The notes: generated by a model from the sequence alone, not told the origin. A DNA stretch of 64,000 nucleotides from Endocalyx cinctus (GCA_001600455.1 BCKC01000010.1:874144-938143); one strand, 5' to 3'. Positions 11,471 through 24,252 are shown, numbered from the stretch's first letter. A program made the numbers and translations.

Positions 11471-13462
11471 GATCAAGTAAAGAACAATACTATCTTTATC
11501 AACCCTCTTTACTACGCTAGTAAGGAGGTGTAACGATATGGGCGAAACTTTTAGACGGATTTGTATTCGATATGTTATAAATCGGTGTTGGGGAAAGTAT
11601 ACGGTGCTCCGTTAGGACATTTAGTTTAGCGTGTCGTTGTCCCCTGGCGATGGTATGTCGTAATGATGCAGAGTAAAAGTATCACACTTCTCGATAAGTA
11701 TACTTTCTAGATTTCATTCCGAGTTAATATCAATTCGCCTTGCATCGTACCTTTTCTCACGCATACCAATATTATACTACTTCCCTTAGCTTCTTCCAGG
11801 ACTTTTCGCATCCACCTCCTAACCTCGCCTCGACCGCACACGCCCATGAGGTGTAGCTATCGGTTATACGATAATTTCAAGTCATTCCCTGGCTGAGGTT
11901 TCCCTAGCCTGATGAGCCCCGAAGCACACTTTGGAGTTCTTACTAGGGACTGTACACGCGCATACTAATTGTTGGTTGAGTGAGACCTAGTGGGAAACGC
12001 GATAAAGGAGTTCATAAACCTCACGTAACTTGGCGACCGGCCGCATTGTCGCAACCTCATACCAAATCGGGATCTCGACAGGCTCGGTGGAAAAACTTTG
12101 GCTTTGAGCGTTAATGCCTAGGCACTTTGCTAATCAGTCAGCCCACATATTAATTGTGCAGCCATCCTTTACTTATGTAGATGTCTACGATGACTTTTTT
12201 CATTTCAATAGCTTAAGTAAATACATCATGAATGTTCATCCTTCAGTGACTAGGAAATGATTACCCAAATATATAGCTCCGTGATGACTGCTTACGACAG
12301 GTGAGGAATAAAAATCATGATTTACTCACTCCGGTACTCTTCAGGTGACCACCTCTTCAAAGCCGAAGATGTCGCACCGCCTGGCAGTTGAAATGAAGAT
12401 AGGAGGGCTTATTGCGCTCTCAAACACAGAGAATCACGGTAGTATCGTATATCACTTCATTTTGAGATATGTGAAAACTTACCAAGTGCCGAAATCTGAT
12501 TTCCACCAATTAATATAGGGAGCTCTGATGACTTATCGCACTTTCCACCATTATACATATCATATAGAGCTGGACTACGAACGACTTTCGCCAAGAAACC
12601 TAGCATAAGATGATCCTTGAGATAATAGATTAGAGTTGCGTAACATTTAGTTCCGGTCGATAAATTTGTACATTGTCAAATGACCCTAAGTTTTCGAGGT
12701 ATGCACGGTCTTCTTATATCTTTTTTTTTTAGTATAGATTCTTATAGCGCATTACTTTCAGGCTCCCAATCTTCTTTTCACACTCTACAACTAATAACAG
12801 CAATACAAGAAATGGCTCTATATTAAAATAATGAAATAGGGACTTTTTGATTGAGAGATGGGATACGGAAGTGGCTCAACACCGGACAAACGTGGCTCAA
12901 CCCCCTGAGCTGTACTGTAGTACTTAGTCATGACACGCATACTAAATAGACTCAATTTCCACATTTGTGCGGCTGGCAATTCTTCTAGGCGCTGTCTACT
13001 TTTTAAGTCAGCTAGCGTGAGGCTCGCTTGTACTGGTCTGCGGCTGATCGTCTCTTGCTAACCGTACGTGGCTTGACGATCTCGTCGTTAAGCATGCCAA
13101 TAATCTAGATCCGAATAGGCCTGACTGGACATATCCAAGTAAACGTAGTGTTTTATTGTTGTTCCTGAATTCTTAAATGATCTAGCCCATGATAGCTTCA
13201 CACTATCTCCAAGTTATTCACCTTCAGCTACACTGCCAAGACCATGAGTGCCCTGCCCCTTTCTACCGTAAATATGTGCCAAAAGGTGATCAAGTTGATT
13301 GATAAGTAGGCCTCCGCAGCTCGATGTCGTCAAGCAGAAATAATCGAGATTCTCACTCCCATCCCCTTGTTCTATCAGAACTGTTTGGAGGACATCCGTC
13401 TTTCCTCGTACATTCGTTAAATCGTTGAACCTAGTCGCTCATTCCATAGTCTTTTCTGCAAG
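11471..13462. other. Intergenic, 2 kb, nothing identified
   Basis: No coding region could be supported on either strand. Composition is near average for the spacers here, with scattered short homopolymers such as a T-run at about 12721. It contains the promoters of the terpene cyclase (minus) and of the large repeat protein (plus). Confidence 0.5.
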
Positions 13463-16322
13463 ATGCGTTCCTTATATCCTTTAATGTTTAGTGCCTTTTC
13501 GGCCGCTATTTATATCGATGAGATCTGTCCGGATGGCTTAGCATCCATGACGGGTGCTGACCTTAGAAATTATGGGCCAGCTCAGACCTATTGCTCGGAG
13601 AACTACCCCGTTCCGGACGCAACTACGACATCGACAGCTGATACCACAACTGAAACTGTGACGGATTCGACCACGGTAAGACCAATTACAAATATAAGTA
13701 TCAACGAGCCCCTCTAACCATGAAGCAGACCGAGACCACCACCGTCGATACCACTACTGTGACCGTCGTAGACCCTCCGGTCACCACTACCACGACGACT
13801 ACGTGGGACGCCGTTTTCGTGACTGTAGCCACCGAGACGGAAACGGACACGGAAACGAGTACTAGCACGGTGCTCGTGACGAAGACGGTAGAGGTCTACA
13901 ACTCGCGCGACCTGCCGACCCCGACGCCCGTAGGAAAGAGGAGCAAGAACAGCAAGTCTTGCGGCCCCAGCAAGAACTTCCCCAACGGCCGAAAATGTAA
14001 GATGCACTTCGACCAAGACAGGCCCGAGGGCGACTACGCTTCCGTCCACTACACCGGCGACTTCCAGGCCTGTATCGACCTTTGCGGTGCGAACCTCGAC
14101 TGCGTCACCGCTCAGTTCAAGGAGGAGACCGGATTCTGTTACGTCAAGAACTTCAAGCCTAAGGGTGTGCCAGCTAACGGCGTCGATACCGTCGTCTGCG
14201 CGGGCGGCTCGTTCCCCGGATCGGGCTATCCTACCGAAGGCAACGCTACCTCTAGCTCTTACCCCTCTTCCTACGGCCCTAGCAGCTCGTACACTATCTC
14301 GTATGGCCCGAGCAGCGTTTACACCCCGAGCTCAAGCTACCCTGTGATTACATCAATGCCATCATCATCGACACCTGGCAGCTCTGTTTCAAGCTCTTAC
14401 AGCTCTTCCAGTGATGTTGTGTCGAGCTCCACCAGCGATGATACCTCAAGCTCTACAAGTGATGTTGTGCCAAGCTCTACGAGTGACTCTGGCTCTAGCT
14501 CAACAAGCGATGCAGCTAGTTCCACTAGCGACGAAGCCTCCAGCTCGACCAGCGATATGGTTTCGAGCTCTACCAGCGATGCTGCCTCAAGTTCAACCAC
14601 CGATGATGCTAGCTCTACCAGTGATGTTCCGTCTTCCTCAACTAGTGACGCTGTAAGCTCCACGAGTGATGTTGCCAGCTCTACGAGTGACGCTGCCTCT
14701 AGCTCGACCACCGACGATGCTTCCAGCTCAACTAGCGATATCCCAAGTTCCACAAGCGACGCTGCGTCAAGTTCCACCACCGATGATGCAAGCTCTACCA
14801 GTGATGAAGCGTCTAGCTCGACTACCGATGACGCATCTAGCTCTACGAGCGATGCTGCCAGTTCAACCAGCGATATTCCAAGCTCCACGAGCGATGTTCC
14901 CAGCTCTACCAGTGACTCTGCATCTAGCTCAACTACGGATGATGCATCTAGCTCGACTAGTGATGCTGCGTCAAGCTCGACTACCGACGATGCCTCTAGT
15001 TCGACCAGTGATGTCGCTAGCTCTACTAGTGATGCTGCATCTAGCTCTACTACTGATGACGTGCCCAGCTCGACCAGCGATTCCGCGTCAAGCTCGACTA
15101 CTGATGACGCATCTAGCTCAACTAGCGATGCTGCATCCAGCTCGACGACTGATGATGCGTCGAGTTCGACCAGCGGTGCTGCCAGCTCAACCAGTGACGT
15201 CGCAAGTTCTACGAGTGACTCTGCATCCAGCTCTACTACCGACGACGTGTCGAGCTCCACCAGTGATGTGGCTTCTAGCACTAGCGACTCATCTACCAGC
15301 GACTCCTCCACGCCGACGCCGACGCCGACATCATCTTTCGCTTGCACCGAAGGCACTTCGTCCATCAACGGGCGCGACTGTACCGTATCCTGCAACAAGG
15401 ACCGTCCGGGCGGTGACTACGGCTCCGTATCGGCGTCTTCGATCGAGGAGTGTGCCGATGCCTGCGCCGCCGACAACGGCTGCACCACTTCGATCTTCAC
15501 GCCCGACAACAACTCCTGCTACCTGAAGCTGAACTCGAACGACCTCACCGACAAGCCCGACTCCGCCGTCATCGACTGCGGGGCTCAGGACCCGGTGCTG
15601 GCTGAGTACAGCTCGCTGCTCGCGCAGCCCACCGACTTTATTGGCGCCGCTTGCACGTGCCTTGAGGGCCAGACCACCGTCACCTCGACTACCACGCCGA
15701 CGGCGACGTCGTTTGTCACGGCTACTTCTACCGAGTCTGTGACGGCCACGGAAATGACGTAAGTATATCTAATGATAGCCAGTGTCTGACTTGGACCATA
15801 CAGTATACTAACTGACCGAAACTATAGAACTTCGACCCCGACCGTGACGTCCACGTCCTCCGTACCCGGCACGGTCCTAACAACTTACACGACCACCACA
15901 ACCACCACCACCACTACCACTACCAGCATCGTTGCCGCGACCTCCACTATTGTAGCACGGTAAGTAAAATATCTACCCACTATTATCTTCGTGATTTTAG
16001 TTAATTCACCACGTCTCCTTAAAAATGAGCCCGTGACTAACCATCCTCCCTAAATTCTAGCGGTCCGTTCTGTAACAAGCCTGATAGCGGTTCAAACAGC
16101 GGAGGCTGCCAAAACGGCTGCTACTGTGACCCACGTGTGGAATCGGCCCTGGGCGAAGTACTCGGAGTCTGCGATTCTACCGCCTCCTGCGGCCAACAGT
16201 GCTCGACTGACGCCGACTGCCCGGATAACTACGCCTGCGCGAAGGGCAGCTTCTTCGATTTCTGCGGCGGCACGGGCACTTGTATCAGCTACCAGGGTTG
16301 CACTTCTTCCTTCACCACTTAA
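13463..16322 (+). CDS. Secreted Ser/Thr/Asp-repeat protein with two PAN/apple-like modules, 879 aa
   Basis: Four exons: 13463-13675, 13726-15758, 15828-15959 and 16061-16322; all phases fit. A short N-terminal signal peptide (about residues 1-15) precedes a Thr-rich stretch. Two related cysteine modules follow, at about residues 150-230 and 610-691. Each has the spaced cysteines and the DRPxGDY motif of fungal PAN/apple-like domains, which bind proteins or carbohydrates. Between them lie about 310 residues of near-perfect SSSTSDxA/SSSTTDDA repeats, presumably O-glycosylated. A poly-Thr stalk follows, then a C-terminal domain with more than ten cysteines (about 795-879). No GPI signal is evident because the protein ends in a polar tail. 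It is likely a cell-wall or extracellular adhesin-like protein. The repeats also keep the antisense strand open (14397-15398), which is an artefact. Confidence 0.85.
14390..15312 (+). repeat. Degenerate tandem repeat coding for Ser-Thr-Ser-Asp units
   Basis: About 920 bp of imperfect 24-30 bp units, each coding for AGCTC(x)ACxAGxGATG-like codons (protein SSSTSDxA or SSSTTDDA). Unit lengths vary by multiples of three and third positions differ, so the repeat is old and held in frame by selection. This kind of tract is prone to length change between isolates. Confidence 0.9.
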
Positions 16323-17294
16323 TTGATCAAGGGAACGGGAGTTAGTTAGGAGGGAAAGTAGGGAAGCAGGAAGGGATGGAGGAGGATGCGAAAGTATAAG
16401 ATTAATGAGAGAGATGGGACTGATGCCTGTCTCCGTTGATTTAATTAAATCTACGCATGTTAATAACCCCTGATTTTATATCGGGTAAGAGACATAACAG
16501 ATAATATTTATAAATTCATTTTGTATTATCTCATCGAGAATTCGACTTTATAATAGTAATTATGTCTAAGTTCAAGGTTTGGTCAACGAAGAGGTTTGGT
16601 CAACGAAGAGGTTTGGTCAACGAAGTTGTATTTAGATGAAGGACCAGATCTCCCTTATATAGCTTAGTCTAGGAGTGTGAATATCTAAATAAATAAATAA
16701 TAATGTCTAAGTTCAACTCTAGTTCAAGTTGTGTATACTTGTGTATTTATTAATTGACGCAAATGGACTCATTTTACTCTCTTGTATTACATCCATAATA
16801 CACCCAGTTTTAATTGCCGTTCGATATAAGGGAGCCAGAAGTATTTCAGTTTATTAAGATTGTAGGTAATTGTATTTAGACCTTCAATATAAGCTCACCA
16901 TCCGACTCTCCACCAGGTGACTAAAGTAGGAGTCTTGTTCTTGTTATTGAATTGATATAACGTATCAAGCGATAATACTTGCGTAATACCGAGACTCAAA
17001 GAGTACTGGACATATTGAATTTGTTCACTATTGAAATGGAAACCTCCGACATGCGACGAATAGGTTGGCGGACTATCATACAAACTCCTCGCCTAGTTAT
17101 TGATTTCATCGGCGTCTAACTCACGTCGCCTCCGAATCTTTATTCCCTTGTCCTACTTCATTTGAAAATTCTACGACTATTTCTATCCCAGGTCCATTTT
17201 ATTTTATTTTTTTTCAATCAGTGATCCATACCCATCCCTAGACGATCTGACTCGCCTGTTCATAACGCCGATCCAGAGTTATCTATTAATGCAG
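16323..17294. other. Intergenic between convergent genes
   Basis: AT-rich 3' flank shared by the repeat protein and the MFS gene. It contains a perfect 17-bp triplication (listed separately). No gene is visible; the open frame at 16895-17083 (minus) is not supported. Confidence 0.5.
16575..16625. repeat. Perfect 3 x 17-bp tandem repeat
   Basis: The unit AGGTTTGGTCAACGAAG is repeated three times with no mismatch. It lies about 250 bp past the stop codon of the repeat protein, in otherwise unique AT-rich DNA. Confidence 0.95.
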
Positions 17295-19115
17295 TTATTT
17301 ATCCGTCTTTTCATTCGCGGGATCCTGATGCCCCGCTTGAACCTCTTGAATGGGTAATTCGGATGACATTCCCCTTCGCTGCCTTTTCTTATTTTCCTTC
17401 TTTTCCCTCTTTTCCAACTTTTCTTTCCTCCACCTGATACCGTTCTTCATCACCAGGATCATGGTGGGATAGAAGACGACGAACAGCAGGGCGATGATGG
17501 TGAAGGCGAAACCCGAGCCGACCGCCGTGATCAATGGGTTAATGAGGGCGCTCGCGGCCGCCCCGAGGAGACTTCGCGTCAGGTTATTGCAGGCCGTGGC
17601 GGCGCCGGCGACGCCCGGGTTGATGTCGACGATCAGCGTCGTGAGCGGGTTCGCGAACCCTGTAAGCGTTATGCCCGATATGAAGAGCAGGATGATCGGC
17701 ACGGCTATGTGGGTGCGGGACTCGATGGCCCACCCCCAGCCGATCATGACCGCCACGAACAGGGCTAGGAACGGTGCGCTCACCTGCAGGCGGACCTGCT
17801 CGATGGGGAAGTTCGCCATGTCTTGCTGCCGACTCCGATCGTACGGGAGCCCCAGCTTCTTGCAGTGTCGTCTATAGTTGAAGTTGGCCAACTTTCCGAC
17901 GATGAAGACCGAGACGATGGACCCGACGCCAAAGGAGAGGTAGACAAGACCGATTTGGAGACCGTCAAAACCGTACACCGAAGAGAATTGGGCAGGAAGA
18001 CCGGTGGCTATAGCATAGAAGCCGGCGTATATGAGACTGCTATACATAAGTAGAATGAACATCTCTTTCTCGAACAGGATAAGGAGAGTTTTGATCAAGT
18101 TCGGTCGTTTAATGCGGAGGGTTTTCGTTTCAGGCAACGCTTCCTGTTGTGTGGCGGCTTCTTCGGGCTTTCTTTTACCGTAGGCATCTTTGAGCAGTCG
18201 GTAGAGGGGACGGTAAAAGGCATGAGGACGAATCGATCCATCACCAACAATGAGTCGACAAGTCTCGGGCATGAATACTAGATAGGTGACGAGAAGGACA
18301 CCAGCGAAGATCGATAAGACCCAAAAGATCCAACGCCAACTCAAGAACTGGGAAATGACACCGCCGATAACAGGACCGATAGTCGGGCCTAGGATGTTCG
18401 GGAATTGAACGAAACCGACGTATGATCCTCTTTCGGCCGAGGTGACAATATCGGATACGACAGCTTGGCAGAGCGAGATGGTGGCGCTGGAACCGGCCGA
18501 CTGCAGGGCGCGGAGAGCCAGTAATCCGCCGTAGTTTGGCACCACCGCACATCCGATACAGGCCCCGATATAGATGATAAAGCAGAGAATGAAGGCTGGT
18601 CGTCTACCTGCTGTATCGGCGAAAGAGCCTACGAACATGGGGGCAATACCTTGAACGATCTATTACATACCAGGTAAGCTGCCCGGATATATCGAAAGAG
18701 GGGTGAAACAATTCAAAATTTTACTCACCATATATGTGGTGACAGTCAAGTTGATTTTGTTAATGGAGACTTGAAGATCAAGTGCTAGAGCATCGAGGGC
18801 TGGATAGTAGACCTGGGCCGTTAGCGGAGAGAGTAGGGCACCGAGGGCTGCGCCGAAGACGATGGCTTTCTTTTGGTTGCTGCTGAAGATGCTGTATTTC
18901 TTTCCTACGGTGTCGGGTCTCTCAACCGCCGTTTCCACGTCCGCCTCCACGACGTTGGCCAGCTGGATTTCCGAGTTCTGCACATCATTTGCTGGCTTTA
19001 TCTCGTTGTCGGAATCGCTTTGAGAAGCGGATGAGGCGGACGTAGCAGGTGGCTTTTTAACGTTCTCGTCGAGAGAGAACTTCTCGGTGATCGGATCACT
19101 TGGCGGCTCAGACAT
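17295..19115 (-). CDS. MFS drug:H+ antiporter (DHA1/QDR type), 583 aa
   Basis: Proton-driven multidrug or metabolite exporter of the plasma membrane with 12 transmembrane segments. Exons are 19115-18729 and 18659-17295, with a 69-nt intron in phase 0. A hydrophilic N-terminal tail (about 95 residues, rich in Ser, Asp and Glu) precedes TM1. The MFS signature after TM2 reads GSFADTAGRRPA. The TM5 antiporter motif region reads ILGPTIGPVIGG, and the protein has the long central loop and Lys/Arg-rich tail usual for QDR-type proteins. It lies convergent with the repeat protein and has no obvious biosynthetic neighbour, so the exported compound is unknown. The truncated terpene cyclase is 6 kb away, with no evidence that they cooperate. 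Confidence 0.9.
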
Positions 19116-19710
19116 CTCGAATGGTACGGATGAAAAGGTTGAATATCATGTGTTTGAACTACCTGAAAGGTAAAATTACTCTGGAAAATAGATTACATGG
19201 TGCGTGCTTTTTATTTGAAGGTCGCGGCTTCGGAGGCCGATTCGGCACCTGTCTCGGTTGAAGTGGGAACCATTTTTTCATGGTAGTTCCAGTACAAGTC
19301 ACAACCAACTCTACTTGGCATCTATTACTCTCCGGTGGAATAAGCAACCAAGTACTGTCACATATTACTCACTATAAGAGGATACTACATCCCTTACCAT
19401 CTCGATGCTATTTTGTCACGCCATTGGAACAGGTAAATTTGTGTAAGCTTACCTATCAGTAATGACTTGACCAAACAAATGTTGGAACGGAGATTATGTC
19501 CAACTGAGAAAGTCCGATAACCAATCCTTTTTGATTCGCTCTTTATCATTCATCAAATTCGAGACATTTAATTGAATCTAGAATATCAAGGATTCCGATA
19601 AGTTCAAAGATTCTTCTTTCTCAAACGCTGAGAATCTTGTTTATTTCCCTGTTATCACATGCTTTACAGCTTCACTGCAGGACCAGCCTCCTATCTTTAC
19701 AGCGGCGGTG

Positions 19711-19757
19711 TAGGCCTGGTAGGCCTGGTAGGCCTGGTAGGCTGGTAGGCTGGTAGG
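19711..19757. repeat. Minisatellite, 9-bp then 8-bp units
   Basis: Three copies of TAGGCCTGG are followed by two copies of the shortened unit TAGGCTGG and a partial TAGGG. The two unit lengths side by side suggest replication slippage. Confidence 0.95.
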
Positions 19758-22509
19758 GTAACGAATTACAGTGCATTCACTAACCATATATAGTAAGCAT
19801 TCCTTGGCTTACAAGGGATCCGCCCCGTCAGTTCGCCTAAAAATACAGAATATCACTCAAAATGCCAAATCATGATCTGATTTCAAATCAACACGTGTAT
19901 TTAACTGCTGAATTAATCGATGCAGTATATTATATACCATATCAGATGCAACATATATATATTCTGTCATTCTGTCACCTCATCAGTTTAACAAATAGAC
20001 TTTGGAGAAGGTTTCAGAAGATCATACTGATTTGCTCACCCGTCCAAGTAAATCCTTCGGATCAAATAGGGGTAATGCCCAGGTAGAAGCGGCAATCCCG
20101 CAAACGCCGCTTTTCGCCGACGAATTATCGTGCTTATTCCATACGCGGGACGATAACACTCACCTTCCACGTTCTCCTAGCCAAGGCCGATACACGGTTA
20201 AAGAACCAGTGATATTAACTGCTCCAGGCGTTGAGCAACCGAATATCCGATCGAGGACCCCCCACGTTGGAATTGAAATACACCAAATCATAGGATGGAA
20301 CCGCAATCACGAATTTCCCAATGCAATTACCGCAAAATGGAATGATGGGTGGAAAATATCGATGCGGATTGTGTTACTTCTCTTTGCAATCCGACTGATG
20401 GACGAGTTGGTAAGGGAGAGCAATCATCGAGATGTTACTAACCCTGTGGCGAGAAAGCTCAACGACCAGATGACTTAGCTGGTAGCGACCTTGGCATAAA
20501 AAATGATGTGTCGCCGGATTATCGAATATCTACGCCTGTGCGACACTTTTGATTCAAAATATCGAAGTTCTTACTGTGTTATGTTATTACTGTGGTATGT
20601 CGCTGATCGCGATTTTCGGGGTCCACTACCGATACGGACACATCGAAGGATCGAAATCGCAGCAAGTCAGCCTGAAACGGAGCTAGCTGTACACAGGCAA
20701 CGACTCAATATGATTCTCATGGGACCCCGAAAACATTAATTTGTCGAAACGTGAATCGATGACTCAATTACGACGTACGATACATAGACTGGATCAGGCA
20801 TCTATTTTCTCTTCGCTCAGCTCGTGTGCACCGATCAGCAGAGTATCACGAGACAGTCCGGATAAACTACACACGATATTTGGGATTCTTGATATCGACG
20901 GTCTCAATAATGACATCGGTATGGAATCTGGAAAGTGAACGCGACGCCCTACGGGTTTCACATGAACTCCACACACTCTTTTAAGTTGGCGGGAGAGATG
21001 CGGAGGAATGGTGTTCATCAGTATTCGCATATGTGATATGTAGATTAGCTACTGAAAGTCTTAGGAAGCCAGCTTAATAGTTGAACTAGCGACTCTTGCC
21101 CAGTCAATAGTCACGCACCTTCTTCCACGACAAATCAAATTGCGACCGAGTTCCCCAGGTATCAGCGATGCACCAAGGCTCGGCCACCTTCCTTTTTTCT
21201 GCTACCCAGAACAAGTGCCGCATTCAACAAGAAACGTAAGATATTGCTAACCGATCTAGATTTTTATCGTCGCCGAGGTTACAGCAAGCGGCTAAGCATC
21301 TAGCTACGCGCATCTTGTGTCCCCTCCTTCTACGGTAGAAAGACTAAAGTCATTTCTTCGTGCGAAGATATCATAAATATCGTACTTACATATAATACAT
21401 GACGTCATAGCGAGAAGTTGTCAATTTTGACCGTCAACATACTGAACCTCTGTGACAATTTGTAAACTTCAATCTTTTTTTCCAAGATATTCACCCCATT
21501 CGTTAAAATTAGGCGACGTAGATACCAGCCTCATATTTAGATTTAAAAGAGCAATAATACATATTGAACAGTAGCATCATCGCCTCAGTACTGTCCCTAT
21601 GCTTTGAATTTGCCATGTCAGGGTTAGGCCACACATTTCTATTGCCGTTCAGCCTCAGATTCATCGATTGATAAAACTCAGGGTCTTAACAACTACCGGG
21701 GCTGCGGGGGCGTAGTATGGCGCACAAGAGTTACATCGAGATCTTCGATCAAGTTATGCAGCTTACTCGCCTCATGTTTTTGGCGTTCGGCCTCCCACCT
21801 ATGAAGGATTTGACCCCAACTCAGCCCAGCCACGCTGCCACGTTATGCAACAAAAAAGTTCCGGAGACGTCATTAAACCCCGGTCGATGTGACGGTACGG
21901 TCCGTCTTAGAATCTGACGGACTTTTATATGGACGAGTCCAATTATCTTGACAAATCGATTTTTACACATAATGTTGTAAATACATAAACGGAATTGGAA
22001 TTAAGATCGAGATGACTACTATCAATCTTATCTCCTCTCATGCGGCGACTCTTTTATTTCCATGCATTCTAGTATAGAAGTTACCCAACATTCTTGGCAT
22101 GAGATCTGAAAGATTTACTACGCAATATTAAATATCCTTCAAGCATGCAGTTCACATCATCTTCGAGTCCATGTCTAGCGCATCCATACTTCCTCTAGTA
22201 GTGCCAAACATATATATGGACTTAGCCCACAAGACAAGCGGAGAGATCTCCTTTTGCTTGACAGGTAGCAGGCGCTCCAACTCCCGTCACATCACCGTTC
22301 ATGAAGAGCGAAAGGTCGTTCCCACAGTCACACCCTGTCTGGGGAAGTGAGAGGCTAGATTATTTCGTGCTTTAAGATGGCCTGTATTTAGTTGCATGTA
22401 GAAGCGCAATTGCGTAGCCCAACTACGTACTTGTAGGCAGTAATTGTTCTTTGGTGAGTAGCCATCGCACGCGGGGAAACGTTCATCTCCCGTCCCACGC
22501 CAAGAACCT

Positions 22510-22537
22510 ATGCCCCCATGGGATCCCATGGGGGCAT
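22510..22537. repeat. Perfect 28-bp palindrome
   Basis: A 14-bp arm, ATGCCCCCATGGGA, is followed directly by its reverse complement, with no spacer. It could form a cruciform or serve as a dimeric binding site. No gene is adjacent (the nearest, BTB, begins 1.7 kb away on the other strand). Confidence 0.95.
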
Positions 22538-23114
22538 GAAAACCCCTGAAGTTTAGATCCCCCAGTCAATTGTAACCTGGCTTCGTCTCAGTCATCCTTT
22601 TCACAGACGTTGATATAATTTTAGTTTATGATTAGATCATCAGAACAATGTTCTGATAATTGTTCTCAAATACCTAGTCTTAGTTTTACGATGCTTTTCT
22701 TAAGCAATCACATTCATTTCCATCACATCACGATCACAGAAAGATGCTATCAGACGTCCCTAATAATCTGTGCGTTTTTCCATTTTGGGGTCTGTTAAAT
22801 AGACTAACTTCTAATTTCGTAACATCATAATTCTACCCATAAGCTTTCCCAGCGTGCCTATCTTATAACCTGATAACCTCACAGTTTAGGACGCTGCCGG
22901 CACCGATATATACTTCTAAAGATCAATTTAAAAAAAAAAAAAAAATAACCGCCTTTTAACTATCTGGTTACGGTAAACAAATAATATTTTAATAAGGCTT
23001 TTAGACCTAGGTATCACTTAATAGAAAATAAGATTTTATAACACGAAAACCCCTTTTGCTTCAAATTATTTAATAAGTAAGATGAGAGTTTGATAAGTTT
23101 TTCTCCAGTTTCTC

Positions 23115-24252
23115 TTACTTCTCATGACGGCAGCGGCAACGAGCACAACGTAGGAGGTACGTGGGCGAGTGGATTGGGCCCTTAGTATCAAAATAACATT
23201 CAAATTCGGCTTGGCAATTGGTGTTCCGACAGTGTGACCAGTCTTCTAGTAATGATTTGCACTCCTCGAGGTTCCTCCAATGTTGCGTTGACGCCGATTC
23301 TTTCTCTCCGAGTTCGTACTTCAGTTGCTCACAGCGGCCTTCAGCTTCTCGATACAGGACTTTAATTTCATTCAGCTTTTGGATGCAGCCGTTCAGCATA
23401 AATGGTGCGAGTCGTTCACCGGGGCCTCCTGCTTCGAATAATCGGAGCGTTGCTAGTTCGTCACAATGCTTGGCAGCCATGTTTCCCAGTAAGCAAAGAG
23501 TGTCTCTACTGTTGATTTCGTCGAGACACTCCAGAAGAAGAGAGAAGAATGACTCGACACACCATTCGCTCCGTAGGCCGTCCTCTAGCTTGGCAAGAGA
23601 AATTACTGAGAGCCCGGCCACGTTATAGTAATCAGCCAAAGAGTTCATACGACAATGACAGATCCAACTCTCGGCAGCTTTGTTTACTGAAGTGATTGTG
23701 ACACTCCCGAGCCATTTAACAGGTGTGGAGTCTTCAGCCGCAGCGTTCTGGTTATCTTCGCCAATATACAAGCCTAGAGAGGCTGTTAGTAGGTGAAAAT
23801 GACATGACGTTAGAGATGTAGCGAGTACATGCCGATATCCTGTTCTTTGTTTTGCTGTACCGTTGCATCTTGGATTCTTTTATCGTGAGTAGGCACAGAC
23901 GTGATGAGTTCTAGAGCTGGGTCGGGGATCTCGTGGTAGTCTCCAGTATAAAGGAATTCCAGAAAGCGTTTCACGCTGTCGATGTCGAAATCCATGTTTA
24001 TGGTTTTGCTCTTGGCTTCCTGGTAGGTTGTAAGTGTGAGCCTTGTAATTGAGGGGCAACGATATGAATGGTGAGAGGCAAGTCTAAACTTACGGAAAAG
24101 TTGCCTGTCAGGGCGGCTGTTAGGACCTGAGAATTGGCACAAACGGTGAATCTGTGTGCTGCGAATTTGACACCTTGGCAGACAATTGTGAGGTCACTAA
24201 AGCTACTGGTGGCCTTGAGCTTTTCTTGTAGAGAGCACGAAGACTGCGTCAT
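23115..24252 (-). CDS. BTB/POZ-domain protein, 334 aa
   Basis: Exons are 24252-24094, 24019-23833 and 23773-23115. The N-terminus is a BTB/POZ dimerisation domain: SDLTIVCQGVKFAAHR, then ANSQVLTAAL, then FLEFLYTGDY. A linker leads to the MNSLADYYNVAGL segment, the usual end of this fungal BTB type. The C-terminal part has a predicted coiled-coil-like stretch (about residues 250-290) and ends with CRNTNC...CARCRC cysteines that could bind zinc. Intron 1 is canonical. Intron 2 (23832-23774) only keeps frame if it uses a GC donor (GCATGT); it has a perfect TACTAAC branch point. Fungal proteins of this type are mostly uncharacterised; substrate adaptor or scaffold functions are possible. Confidence 0.8.

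Larger units (their letters stand above)
19116..23114. other. Gene-poor region of 4 kb
   Basis: No gene is supported. Several open frames (20002-20478, 20503-20739, 21717-21917, 22299-22529) resemble no family and most lack a proper ATG or splice context. The region holds a short minisatellite (19711-19757), a 28-bp perfect palindrome (22510-22537) and a poly-A run (about 22931-22945). It could be a decayed, RIP-mutated transposon area, but I cannot identify an element by eye. Confidence 0.45.

Noticed and set aside
10880..19115. A biosynthetic cluster linking the terpene cyclase with the MFS exporter
   Set aside because: No P450, regulator or tailoring enzyme lies between them, 2 kb are empty and the cyclase is truncated.
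20002..20478. 158-codon open frame in the gene-poor region
   Set aside because: It starts at TTG, has no recognisable domain and no splice signals that extend it into anything.
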